Positions 42,389 to 51,181 of a stretch of 64,000 bases of DNA are shown piece after piece. Below the pieces are notes generated by a model. That model worked only from the letters and a program-made list of their open reading frames with translations, had not been told where the DNA came from and did not search any database. The number at the start of each line of letters is the position of its first letter. The first letter of the stretch is position 1. Source of the DNA: Chryseobacterium oleae (GTDB lineage Bacteria > Bacteroidota > Bacteroidia > Flavobacteriales > Weeksellaceae); assembly GCF_900115055.1 (NCBI RefSeq), contig NZ_FOVD01000003.1, positions 186,001 through 250,000 of the forward strand, read 5' to 3'. Both the position numbers and the translations under genes were made by a program.

Positions 42389-42943
42389 TTATACTTTCAT
42401 AATTTCAGCCTCTTTCGTCTTAAGATGCTCGTCGCAAAGCTTTACATATTTGTCCGTAAAACCCTGGATTTCGTCTTCCACGCCTTTTACTACGTCTTCA
42501 GAAACACCTTCCAGTTTTTTAAGTTCTTTCAAACCATCCTGTCTTGCGTTTCTTACGGTTATTTTTGTATTTTCAGCTTCTACTTTAGCCTGTTTCGCCA
42601 GTTCTCTTCTTCTTTCCTCTGTTAAAGGCGGAACATTAAGAATAATATTTTCCCCGTTATTAGAAGGTGCAAAACCAAGGTTTGAGTTGATGATTGCTTT
42701 TTCAATCGCACCAATAGCCGTTCTGTCCCAAGGTTGAATAGAGATGGTCATTGCATCCGGCACAGAAACATTGGCAACCTGGTTGATAGGAGTCGGAGCT
42801 CCGTAATATTCTACCATTACATCCTGAACCATTGACGTAGAAGCACGCCCTGCTCTAATTCTTTGAAATGCATGATCCAAGTGCTTTATAGCGCCATCCA
42901 TGTCCTGCTTTACAGATTCTAATATAAGATCTAATTCTTCCAT
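42389..42943 (-). CDS. frr: Ribosome recycling factor
   Basis: The 184-residue frame from ATG 42943 (MEELDLILESVKQDMDGAIKHLDHAFQRIRAGRAS) matches the length and start of ribosome recycling factors; an earlier frame start would add ten residues that do not fit. The first and last helices of the three-helix domain (LTEERRRELAKQAKVEAENTKITVRNARQDGLKELKK) and the RAGRAS motif are intact. It splits post-termination ribosomes with EF-G. Downstream of pyrH, the usual pyrH-frr order, with a 187-bp spacer filled by short-period repeats. Confidence 0.97.
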   Translation of the reverse strand: MEELDLILESVKQDMDGAIKHLDHAFQRIRAGRASTSMVQDVMVEYYGAPTPINQVANVSVPDAMTISIQPWDRTAIGAIEKAIINSNLGFAPSNNGENIILNVPPLTEERRRELAKQAKVEAENTKITVRNARQDGLKELKKLEGVSEDVVKGVEDEIQGFTDKYVKLCDEHLKTKEAEIMKV

Positions 42944-42983
42944 TATATAGTTAAAATTTGATAAGTTACACATTTTTATAAAT

Positions 42984-43097
42984 GATGAATAATAAGGTAT
43001 GGGTAATGAATAATAAGCAATGGGTAATTTCTAAATTCCAAAATCTCTGAATCTCTAAATCTTTCAATTTTTAAATCATTAAATATTTAAATTTTCA
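42984..43097. repeat. Heptamer and octamer arrays between pyrH and frr
   Basis: 42984-43025: six 7-bp words forming two 21-bp cycles (GATGAAT/AATGAAT, AATAAGG/AATAAGC, TATGGGT/AATGGGT). 43026-43097: nine octamers each starting AAT, among them AATCTCTG, AATCTCTA, AATTTTTA and AATATTTA, at perfect 8-bp steps. Lies between two co-directional translation/nucleotide genes. Confidence 0.85.
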
Positions 43098-43130
43098 AAC
43101 CCCTGCCACCTATTATCTGCCACCTTCTCC

Positions 43131-43847
<717 letters not shown>

Positions 43848-43891
43848 TTAATAAGCTTTACCGGAGCTATTTTCTCCGAAATTTGATTTTG

Positions 43892-43899
43892 CAAATATA
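43892..43899 (-). promoter_or_regulatory. Possible -7 box of pyrH
   Basis: TATATTTG on the minus strand matches TAnnTTTG; no clear -33 TTTG. The expected start is about 45 nt before the pyrH ATG, and the leader can form a 5-bp CGGAG/CTCCG hairpin. It is back to back with the porQ promoter. Confidence 0.5.
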
Positions 43900-43956
43900 A
43901 TCATTAAAAATATTGAAAAAAGAAAAATATTTACGTAGAAATAATGTCAGAAATAT

Positions 43957-43986
43957 TTTGTTAAGTACGAAAAAGGATTATTTTTG
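43957..43986 (+). promoter_or_regulatory. Promoter of porQ
   Basis: TTTG (43957-43960), 18 bp, TATTTTTG (43979-43986): a strong Bacteroidota promoter match, about 12 nt between the expected start site and the TTG start codon of porQ. Confidence 0.8.
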
Positions 43987-44004
43987 CATTAATTATAAAT
44001 TGAA

Positions 44005-44997
44005 TTGAAGAAAATTGTCATTTTTTCATTATTTCTGTCAGGAATTGTTTCTTATGCGCAAACAGGAACAAATGTTTATCCTTTCTTAAACATCCCTGTA
44101 TCTGCCCGACAGGCTGCCCTGGGTGGCGATGCAATTTCCGTCAGAGACCATGATGTTTCCTTTGCTATTGCAAACCCGTCCCTTTTAAACAGAGATTCAG
44201 ACAAACAGCTTTCCGTGAATGCCACAGCTTACCTTGCCGACTCTAAGTATGGTACCATCGCCTACGCAAGAGATTTCGACAACGGGCATATGGCCACGGT
44301 GAATGCCAGATACATGACCTACGGAAGTACTCCCAGAACCGATGAAAGCGGTGAGCAAAACGGGGACTTTAAAGCTTCTGATGTAGCTATCGGTGCTGGC
44401 TATGCTTACCAGTTTGAAGAAGACTGGACCATTGGTGGAGGCATCAATTTCATCACTTCAAAAATAGACAACTATACGTCTTCCGCAGTCTCCGGAACTG
44501 CAGGGATTACCTATCATAATAAAAAGAACAAAGAAGCCCTTTCTCTTGTGATGAGAAATTTCGGTTTTCAACTGAAATCTTTTAACGGAACCAGAGAAAA
44601 TCTTCCATTCAGGATAGATATGGGTTACACAAGAATCCTAAAAGCCATACCGCTTGCCATTACCATTACTGCTCACGATCTTCAACAGTTCGATATTTCG
44701 CAGGAATATAATGTAAACGGACAGGAAGTAGGCTTCGGAAGAAAACTGGCAGACCACTTTTCTGTGGGCGCTGAGCTTTTCCCCGAAAAAGGCTTTAATA
44801 TAAGGCTTGGATATAATGCGAAAAGAGGAAATGAGCTTGCTGTGGCAGATCAGAGAAACTTTTCAGGGCTTTCAGGAGGATTCGGAATTAAATTAAGAAG
44901 ATTCCGTATAGACTATGCTCATATCCGCTACCACAACTCATCCAATGTGAACCAGATAGGAGTTTCTATGGACCTTAGCAGCCACGCAGGAGAGTAA
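44005..44997 (+). CDS. porQ: Type IX secretion system protein PorQ
   Basis: A 330-residue outer-membrane barrel protein of the PorV/PorQ/FadL-like group; the start codon is TTG at 44005, giving the signal peptide KKIVIFSLFLSGIVSYAQ. The family's opening motif, YPFLNIPVSARQAALGGDAISV, and the conserved NPSLL follow. PorQ is a type IX secretion accessory protein, and its linkage to cmk just downstream is a recurrent arrangement in Bacteroidota. Its presence agrees with the T9SS cargo encoded at 8649-9788. Confidence 0.9.
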   Translation: MKKIVIFSLFLSGIVSYAQTGTNVYPFLNIPVSARQAALGGDAISVRDHDVSFAIANPSLLNRDSDKQLSVNATAYLADSKYGTIAYARDFDNGHMATVNARYMTYGSTPRTDESGEQNGDFKASDVAIGAGYAYQFEEDWTIGGGINFITSKIDNYTSSAVSGTAGITYHNKKNKEALSLVMRNFGFQLKSFNGTRENLPFRIDMGYTRILKAIPLAITITAHDLQQFDISQEYNVNGQEVGFGRKLADHFSVGAELFPEKGFNIRLGYNAKRGNELAVADQRNFSGLSGGFGIKLRRFRIDYAHIRYHNSSNVNQIGVSMDLSSHAGE

Positions 44998-45080
44998 GCT
45001 CAACCATAATCTTTAAGAATAATAAAGAAATTTTTTCTGCGTTTCCTTGATTTTTTAAAAAAATTCTTGAAATTTGCGGT

Positions 45081-45755
45081 ATGAAAAAACCTGTAATAGC
45101 TATCGATGGGTACTCGTCTACCGGAAAAAGTTCAATTTCTAAAGTTATTGCCGATAAACTGGGTCTTATCCACCTGGATACCGGCGCGCTTTACAGGGGA
45201 GTTACGTGGTTTGCATTACAGAACTGTATGGATGGCGGCGATTCTATCAACCTTAAGGAGCTCTTCTCTTCTTTAGACCAGATCGAACTTGAATTCAGAA
45301 ACAATGAAGGCGAGCTGGTTCTATACCTTAATCATATTGATATTTCCAAACAAATCCGTGCCAACGAAGTTTCCGACAATGTCAGTATTGTGGCCAAACA
45401 GAAAGAAGTAAGGGATTTCCTGCTTCACTCACAGCGTTCGCTGGCAGAAAAAGGCGGCATTATTATGGACGGACGTGACATAGGGACAGTAGTTCTGCCA
45501 AATGCGGACTATAAATTCTTTCTGACTGCCAGTATTGACGAAAGAACCAACAGAAGATATTTTGAACTGGCAGGCCTGGGAATCCATGCAGACAGAGACC
45601 AGGTAAAACAAAACCTTATAGATCGTGACAAGATCGACAGTGAAAGGGAAATTGCCCCGTTAAAGCAAGCTGAAGATGCTATTGTGATCGACAATACAGC
45701 CCTTACAAAAGACGAAACCATAGATCTGATTCTATCTCACATCAGAAAGATTTAA
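45081..45755 (+). CDS. cmk: Cytidylate kinase
   Basis: A 224-residue CMP kinase: P-loop IDGYSSTGKSS at the start, HLDTGALYRGVTW for nucleotide binding, MDGRDIGTVVLPNADYKFFLTAS (the NMP-binding signature, DGRDIGT), and RDKIDSEREIAPLKQAEDAIVIDNT, the lid region. It phosphorylates CMP and dCMP. Lies 83 bp after porQ on the same strand and is probably co-expressed. Normal length; all key residues are in place. Confidence 0.97.
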   Translation: MKKPVIAIDGYSSTGKSSISKVIADKLGLIHLDTGALYRGVTWFALQNCMDGGDSINLKELFSSLDQIELEFRNNEGELVLYLNHIDISKQIRANEVSDNVSIVAKQKEVRDFLLHSQRSLAEKGGIIMDGRDIGTVVLPNADYKFFLTASIDERTNRRYFELAGLGIHADRDQVKQNLIDRDKIDSEREIAPLKQAEDAIVIDNTALTKDETIDLILSHIRKI

Positions 45756-45852
45756 CAATTTTTAATAGCCACTATACCCCCTTTGGTATACAAATTGTAC
45801 ATTTTGACCCAGTAAAAAACTAATATTTATTAACTATTAAAAAAGCTAAAAA

Positions 45853-46203
45853 ATGTCTAAAAACGGAAAAAATACAGCAGGTATATTGGCAGGACTTCTA
45901 GCAGGTGCTGCAGCAGGTGTAATCTTAGGAATGCTTTATGCGCCAGAAGAAGGTAAAGAAACAAGAAAAAAAATCAAAGATAAAGCAGGTGACCTAAAAG
46001 ACCAGGCTAAAAACAAATATGGCGAGGTTTCTGAAAAAGTAAAAGATCAGTACAGCAATATCTCTTCTACTTTCAAGGATACAGCCAGCAATGTAGCCCA
46101 TACGGTAAAAGACGGATACGATAAATACAAAGATCAGATTGTTTCCAAAACTGCAGACGTAGTAAAGGATGTAGAAGCAGAATTGAATGATCTTAAAAAA
46201 TAA
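45853..46203 (+). CDS. YtxH domain protein
   Basis: A 116-residue protein with one glycine/alanine-rich membrane helix (GILAGLLAGAAAGVILGMLYAP) that ends in the YtxH hallmark APEEGKETRKKI. A long Lys-rich amphipathic region follows, with repeated KDQ/DKAGDLKDQAKNK patterns like LEA-type stress proteins. It is usually induced under stress. It starts a three-gene cluster of envelope proteins, but a terminator at 46232-46263 separates it from the next gene. Confidence 0.88.
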   Translation: MSKNGKNTAGILAGLLAGAAAGVILGMLYAPEEGKETRKKIKDKAGDLKDQAKNKYGEVSEKVKDQYSNISSTFKDTASNVAHTVKDGYDKYKDQIVSKTADVVKDVEAELNDLKK

Positions 46204-46231
46204 ATAGTTTATTTTTTGAGTAAATTATGGG

Positions 46232-46263
46232 AAGGAACTTTTTGCGCGAAAGTTCCTTTTTTT
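46232..46263 (+). terminator. Terminator after the YtxH gene
   Basis: AAGGAACTTT (46232-46241) and AAAGTTCCTT (46249-46258) form a 10-bp stem around TTGCGCG, followed by seven Ts. It may be partial, so that the two downstream genes are expressed at lower level. Confidence 0.88.
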
Positions 46264-46282
46264 GTAACTTTAAAAAAAAACA

Positions 46283-46591
46283 ATGATAGAGACTATTAAA
46301 GAATATGCATCAAAGAGAATAGATCTTCTGAAAATTGAAGCTACTGAAAAATCCTCTCTTTCTGCAGGGCTCATTACCTACTTTGTAGTGCTGCTAGTTG
46401 CTTTTACTTTTTTTATTATCCTTTTTAATTTTGGAATCGCATTTCTTATCGGTAAGGCGTTGGATAATACATCGTACGGATTCCTGATTGTTGCTGGATT
46501 CTATGTGATCGTGATGGCATTTATTATTTCTTTTAAAAATAAACTTGTCAATATGGTTGCAGATCAGGTTATTAAATTTTTAAATCATTAA
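46283..46591 (+). CDS. Phage-holin-like (PF07332) membrane protein
   Basis: A 102-residue protein with an amphipathic N-terminus (IKEYASKRIDLLKIEATEKSS) and two transmembrane helices (about 30-55 and 66-88) with a short turn, the layout of the Holin_X/phage holin superfamily 3 found in chromosomes. No lysis genes adjoin, so a membrane stress role beside the YtxH protein is more likely than a phage function. It sits 3 bp before the next gene, and the two are clearly one operon. Confidence 0.82.
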   Translation: MIETIKEYASKRIDLLKIEATEKSSLSAGLITYFVVLLVAFTFFIILFNFGIAFLIGKALDNTSYGFLIVAGFYVIVMAFIISFKNKLVNMVADQVIKFLNH

Positions 46592-46594
46592 GCT

Positions 46595-47092
46595 ATGGGC
46601 AGAAAATACGAAAGCATCGAAGAACTGAGAAGAAAGAAAAAACTGCTCCAAAGTGAAATCAGTGATCTGGAAAATTTACTCACTTTTAAAAACACAAAAG
46701 AGAGCCTTAGCGCCTTCACAAATGGCCTTACAGACCAATATCTGCAGGAAAAAGTAGATGAAGACGGTGATGAGAAAGTAGTTCTGCGAAAAGATGTTAT
46801 TGCAAGACATCTCACTTCTGAAGTCAAGGATATGTTCATCAACAAGAATACGGCAGTAGGTATTGCCAGTACAGCTTTAGGTGGTAATGTGACAGACAGT
46901 CTGATTAAGCTTGGAATCACTGCCGTTGTAGGAAACTATGCCAAAAAGAATATGAAAAGCCCGAACTGGAAGAAAAAACTTCTCGGTGCAGCCATGATCT
47001 ACCTCGCTCCTATTGCCCTGAAATATGTCAGAAAAAAACTGGAAGTGTATCAGAAAAATAAAAGTGTTTCGAGTCTGGAACAGTTGATATAG
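46595..47092 (+). CDS. Conserved-context protein of unknown function (165 aa)
   Basis: I do not recognise a named family. The N-terminal third is a charged coiled-coil-like helix (SIEELRRKKKLLQSEISDLENLL). A central region has KDMFINKNTAVGIASTALGGNVTDSLIKLGITAVVGNYAKK with hydrophobic helices that could insert in a membrane, and the C-terminus is Lys-rich. It lies 3 bp after the holin-like gene and completes the YtxH-holin trio. Its TAG stop codon is part of the heptamer repeat starting at 47087. Confidence 0.78.
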   Translation: MGRKYESIEELRRKKKLLQSEISDLENLLTFKNTKESLSAFTNGLTDQYLQEKVDEDGDEKVVLRKDVIARHLTSEVKDMFINKNTAVGIASTALGGNVTDSLIKLGITAVVGNYAKKNMKSPNWKKKLLGAAMIYLAPIALKYVRKKLEVYQKNKSVSSLEQLI

Positions 47093-47237
47093 AAATTAGA
47101 GGTTAGATATTAGAGGTTAGATGTTTTCGTGAAAAAAACATCCTTGTCATTAGAATTTTAAGTTATTCTAAAAAACTCATAATGATATTTGGACTTTCAT
47201 CAACTAATATCTAACTTCTAACCTCTAATTTCTATCT
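47087..47237. repeat. NNTTAGA heptamer inverted repeat between convergent genes
   Basis: The left arm holds AATTAGA, GGTTAGA, TATTAGA, GGTTAGA (47094-47121), preceded by the degenerate ATATAGA (47087-47093). The right arm holds TCTAACT, TCTAACC, TCTAATT, TCTATCT (47210-47237). The loop is about 90 nt. The TAG stop of the left gene (47090-47092) and, on the other strand, the TAG stop of trmH (47232-47234) both lie inside repeat words. Confidence 0.88.
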
Positions 47238-47957
47238 GGAAAATAATTGCCCCAGAATAATTCCCGCCGCCATAGAAACATTTAAGCTTTCTGTAGATTG
47301 CGATTTTCCGAATCTTGGAATGGTGATGCATTGATTAAGAAGTTTTTCTGTTTCCGGACGCATTCCGTTTCCTTCATTTCCCAGAATAAGATTCAATTTT
47401 TTCGGTTTTTCGAAAGTATAAATATTTTCTCCCTCCATATCGGTTCCGATATTCACGTTTTCCGTTTTCGAAAGATATTCCACAAGATCAGTGTAAATGA
47501 TATTCACCCTCGTGAAAGAGCCCATGGTGGCCTGAATCACTTTGGGATTATAAACATCCACCGTATCTTCACTGCAGATAATCTGCTCTATCCCGAACCA
47601 GTCTGCCAGACGAATAATGGTCCCCAGATTACCGGGATCCTGAATTCCATCCAGAACCAACTGAACATCCTTATCTTCCATTTTTTCATCTTCCGGCAGA
47701 TAACAGACTGCCACAGAATCTTTAGGCGTTTTAAGGAAGCTGATTTTTTTCAGCTCATTTTCAGTGATCTGAATAATGGGCACATCAGTACGGTCCAGTT
47801 TTTGCGGATCGGTAGAAAATATTTCTTTAACTTTAAAATTAGATTGAGGAAGTTCACAAATGATTTTATTACCTTCAACCAAAAACAAATTGTATTTTTG
47901 TCTGAACTTCTTTTTATCTAAAGACTGTAAAATTTTTATTGTATGAGCTGTAAGCAT
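47232..47957 (-). CDS. TrmH/SpoU family RNA 2'-O-methyltransferase
   Basis: Start placed at ATG 47957 (MLTAHTIKILQSLDKKKFRQKYN); a TTG further up is less likely. The 241-residue protein has an N-terminal substrate-binding domain (FLVEGNKIICELPQ) and the SPOUT fold with its three knot motifs: motif 1 GNLGTIIRLADWFG, motif 2 LILGNEGNGM, motif 3 IPRFGKSQSTESLNVSMAAGIIL. It methylates rRNA or tRNA ribose using S-adenosylmethionine; the target is not determined. Its first 15 bp overlap the divergent tamL gene. Confidence 0.93.
   Translation of the reverse strand: MLTAHTIKILQSLDKKKFRQKYNLFLVEGNKIICELPQSNFKVKEIFSTDPQKLDRTDVPIIQITENELKKISFLKTPKDSVAVCYLPEDEKMEDKDVQLVLDGIQDPGNLGTIIRLADWFGIEQIICSEDTVDVYNPKVIQATMGSFTRVNIIYTDLVEYLSKTENVNIGTDMEGENIYTFEKPKKLNLILGNEGNGMRPETEKLLNQCITIPRFGKSQSTESLNVSMAAGIILGQLFSR
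47893..47900 (+). promoter_or_regulatory. Possible -7 box of tamL, inside trmH
   Basis: TATTTTTG fits TAnnTTTG and would start transcription near 47907, about 36 nt before the tamL ATG. No -33 TTTG is visible. It lies within the trmH coding region on the other strand. Confidence 0.45.
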
Positions 47958-50567
47958 TATAAGAATTCTCCTCAAAAATATTATAAAATTATCTCATTTG
48001 CAACATTTGTTGGTCTCCTTTATGCCTGCAGTACAACAAAAAAAGTTCCGGACGGTGAATATCTGCTTACTAAGAACACTTTTGAGTTTGAAGACAGGAA
48101 AGAATCCATCGATGAAGAACTGAAGGATTACGTCCAGCAGAAGCCTAATAAAAAGCAACTTCTGTTTATTCCACTGACGTTGGGGTTTTATAATATGGCC
48201 AATCCTAAGTATGATACTTTACTCAACGAATACATGACGTATCCGGATGAGATGAGAAATCAGAAACTGAGAGATTCGCTTTTCCTTAAATACAATATGA
48301 AAAGCAGTGTGGGCAAAACACTGTTTCTGGATCGTCTGCTTCACAGCTGGGGAACGCCACCCGTGATTCTGGATCAGACCAGAAGTGAAAAAAGCACGGA
48401 ATCTATTGAAAAAAGATTGATATACAGAGGGTTTTGGGATGCCGATGTACATGTTAAACACTCTATTGACTCAGCATCTAAAAAAGCAGCCGTTAATTAT
48501 TTCGTTAGACATAACGATCCTACCTATATCAAGGATTACTATTATAATATTACCGACCCTACCGTAAAAGGCCTTTACTGGCAAAAACTGGACAAGAGTC
48601 TGATAAGATCCGGACAGAGGCTTGACCAGACCGTTCTTGAAAAGGAAGTAACAAGAATTACAGATCTGATGCGTGAAAACGGATATTACAGATTCAACAG
48701 CTCCAATGAAGAGGTTTATTTCGTAGCAGATTCCCTGAAAAGCAAAAAACAGGTTCCTCTTACACTGGAGATTCATAAAGATTCTGCAGATCATCCTTAT
48801 AAAGTGGCCACAATAGGAAATATTGATGTGGCCATTGTCAATGAAGCAAATGATTTTCCCAAGCATACCATCAAGGACAGTTTAAGAAGAATCAGGTTCC
48901 ATAAGATGGACAACAACTACAAGACTTCTTCCCTATGGAGAGCAGTTATTGTAGACAGCAAGAAAGTGTACGATCAAAAGAATCTTGACCTCACGAAAAG
49001 AAATTTCATTGCGATGAATAACTTCAGTATTCTGAAAGCCAGAGATTCTTTAAGAAGAGGCGGTGGAACTTCACCTAATGACAGTATCGTTGATGTCCTT
49101 TATCTGTTGAAACCTCTTCCGAAATACGAACTTAAAGTAGGAACGGATATCAATTACTCCCAGCTTTTAAATCTTGGGGTATCTCCTTCTGTAGACCTTA
49201 CGACCAGAAATGTTTTCAAAGGAGCAGAAAACCTTTCGACCAGCATTTCAGGAACATTCGGATCCATAAGAAGTACGAAAAACATTGATAAGAAAGACCT
49301 TGCTTACGAAATTTCCGCGCAGGCTTCTCTTAATTTCCCGAGACTTCTTCTACCGTTCGATTATTATAAACTTCTTCCGAAAAGATATACACCTACTTCT
49401 TCCATCCTTTTGGGAGCATCGGTACAGAATAATATCGGTTTGGGAAGGGTTAACTTTAATACCGGATTGAATTATCAGGCCAATGTGAATGATCAGGTAT
49501 CACACAGACTGACCCTTTTCAATACTCAGATCAGTCTTACGAAAAACAAAGATGCTTATTATAGTTACTTTGCCAATGACGAGATTATAAGAGACAATAC
49601 GTTTAAGAACTTTTTTGCTTACAGTAAGGGTGTTCAGGCTATTGCCAATATTGAAGACCAGTTCAATTCAGGGCAAGTAAGTATTGACTATGTTTCAAAG
49701 CAGATCATTACTGATCCCAATTATCAACAGACTCTTGATCAGAAAGGTCTGGATCTTCTGACCGCATTCAAAGGAACTATTGTCAATAAAGACAGACAGA
49801 CACAGGATATCATCATTTCTTCCATGATTTATAATTTTGTGTATAGTGAGATTGGTAAAAAAGATTATCCGAACGCCTTTTATTTTAATGGAAAAGTAGA
49901 GCTTGCCGGTAATATCTTAAGTATATTCAACCAGAAAAGAGATGCGGGAGGTGTTGTGGCGAGCCCTCAGAGAACCATCTTCGGAATTCCTTATGCACAG
50001 TTTGTGAAATTTGATATCGATACCAGAAAATATTTTAAATTCAATGGAAACCAGACGTTGGTTTTGCGTCAGTTTATCGGAGTAGGTGTTCCTTACGGGA
50101 ACTCTAAGGATATGCCTGTTATCAAATCTTATTTCAACGGTGGATCCAATGACATCAGAGCATGGGTTGCATTTGGAGGATTGGGGCCTTCAGACTCTCA
50201 GGTTGATGAAAGAGTACGTACCTATATGACCAACAACTTAAAACTGACCACGAATATAGAATACAGGGTTCCGTTTAATGAAATGTATGAAGGTGCTGTA
50301 TTTACCGATATAGGAAACACCTGGAGCATCAGAAAACCCGGGGAAGACAACAGTTATGGAGATGAATTTAAATTCAATAAATTCTTAGGGCAAATGGGAA
50401 TAGGAAGCGGATTTGGATTAAGGGTAAATGTGGCTTATATCACACTGAGAGTTGACCTTGCCTACAAAATCTATGATCCGAATAAACCTGAAGGTGACCG
50501 ATGGAGATTTAAAAATTTCCAGCCTTTCAAACCTACTTTAAACATAGCATTCGGATATCCTTTCTAA
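47943..50567 (+). CDS. tamL: BamA/TamA-family outer membrane lipoprotein (TamL-like)
   Basis: An 874-residue Omp85 protein. The N-terminus is a lipoprotein signal ending in LLYACSTTKKVPDGEYLL (Cys near 29), as in TamL of Bacteroidota rather than BamA. POTRA-type domains span roughly 35-400, and the C-terminal 16-strand barrel closes with KPTLNIAFGYPF. The family inserts outer-membrane proteins with TamB partners; no tamB is adjacent here. The start ATG overlaps the start of trmH, so transcripts from the two genes are complementary at their 5' ends. Name is by family pattern. Confidence 0.88.
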   Translation: MSCKHYKNSPQKYYKIISFATFVGLLYACSTTKKVPDGEYLLTKNTFEFEDRKESIDEELKDYVQQKPNKKQLLFIPLTLGFYNMANPKYDTLLNEYMTYPDEMRNQKLRDSLFLKYNMKSSVGKTLFLDRLLHSWGTPPVILDQTRSEKSTESIEKRLIYRGFWDADVHVKHSIDSASKKAAVNYFVRHNDPTYIKDYYYNITDPTVKGLYWQKLDKSLIRSGQRLDQTVLEKEVTRITDLMRENGYYRFNSSNEEVYFVADSLKSKKQVPLTLEIHKDSADHPYKVATIGNIDVAIVNEANDFPKHTIKDSLRRIRFHKMDNNYKTSSLWRAVIVDSKKVYDQKNLDLTKRNFIAMNNFSILKARDSLRRGGGTSPNDSIVDVLYLLKPLPKYELKVGTDINYSQLLNLGVSPSVDLTTRNVFKGAENLSTSISGTFGSIRSTKNIDKKDLAYEISAQASLNFPRLLLPFDYYKLLPKRYTPTSSILLGASVQNNIGLGRVNFNTGLNYQANVNDQVSHRLTLFNTQISLTKNKDAYYSYFANDEIIRDNTFKNFFAYSKGVQAIANIEDQFNSGQVSIDYVSKQIITDPNYQQTLDQKGLDLLTAFKGTIVNKDRQTQDIIISSMIYNFVYSEIGKKDYPNAFYFNGKVELAGNILSIFNQKRDAGGVVASPQRTIFGIPYAQFVKFDIDTRKYFKFNGNQTLVLRQFIGVGVPYGNSKDMPVIKSYFNGGSNDIRAWVAFGGLGPSDSQVDERVRTYMTNNLKLTTNIEYRVPFNEMYEGAVFTDIGNTWSIRKPGEDNSYGDEFKFNKFLGQMGIGSGFGLRVNVAYITLRVDLAYKIYDPNKPEGDRWRFKNFQPFKPTLNIAFGYPF
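47973..48004 (-). promoter_or_regulatory. Promoter of trmH, inside tamL
   Basis: On the minus strand TATTTTTG (47973-47980) has a GTTG (48001-48004) 20 bp upstream. The predicted start near 47967 is about 10 nt before the trmH ATG. The whole promoter lies within the first codons of tamL. Confidence 0.6.
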
Positions 50568-51181
50568 TCCGGAGAGATTCCCAATATGAAATAGACTACA
50601 GCAATCACTCTTGCGAGCACTTCGCGGGCCTGGTTTCTGTAGTAGCTTTCAGGCTTATTGACATCCTGAGCGTCAAATCCCAGTGCATTCATATTATTAT
50701 TCCTCGCAAAAAATAAAGCACGCAGGTTATGAAATCCCTGTGATACAATGATCACATCTTTCTTTTTGTAGACGTCTTTACAACGCAGAATACTTTTATA
50801 GGTATTGAATCCTTTCGGATCTTCGATAATAATATCTCCCGGAACACCTTCCTGATTCACTAAATAGTTCTTCATGGCAGCGGGTTCATTATACCCTCTA
50901 CTTTTCTCACCGCTTACGATGATTTTTTTGATTTTTCCATGATGATACAGAAGTGCTGCAGCATCCATCCTTTTCGTAAAATAAGGATTGGAAAGCCCGG
51001 ATCTCATCTTTGGGGAGGTTCCCAAAACCAGAGCAACCTCACGTGGAGGTATTTTTGAGATTTTGGTATAGGTACGTCCGTTGGTAAGCCCGAAAACCCA
51101 GGCATTGCACAGACATATCACCAGAATTCCTATTTCTACTGATACAAAAGTTAAGTTAAATATGTTCCTGATGATTCTCAA
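50564..51181 (-). CDS. SanA/YdcF-like DUF218 protein
   Basis: A 205-residue protein with one N-terminal membrane helix (FVSVEIGILVICLCNAWVFG) and a DUF218 domain: VALVLGTSPKMRSGLSNPYFTKRMDAAALLYHHGKIKKIIVSGE, MKNYLVNQEGVPGDIIIEDPKGFNTYKS, IIVSQGFHNLRALFFARN. This matches SanA, tied to envelope barrier function and vancomycin exclusion at high temperature. Its stop overlaps the tamL stop by 4 bp, and its start overlaps the reductase gene by 4 bp, so it is translationally coupled to the latter. Confidence 0.9.
   Translation of the reverse strand: MRIIRNIFNLTFVSVEIGILVICLCNAWVFGLTNGRTYTKISKIPPREVALVLGTSPKMRSGLSNPYFTKRMDAAALLYHHGKIKKIIVSGEKSRGYNEPAAMKNYLVNQEGVPGDIIIEDPKGFNTYKSILRCKDVYKKKDVIIVSQGFHNLRALFFARNNNMNALGFDAQDVNKPESYYRNQAREVLARVIAVVYFILGISPD

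Noticed and set aside
46283..46591. Holin-like gene as a prophage remnant
   Set aside because: No endolysin, integrase or structural phage genes nearby; the family occurs in ordinary chromosomes with YtxH proteins.
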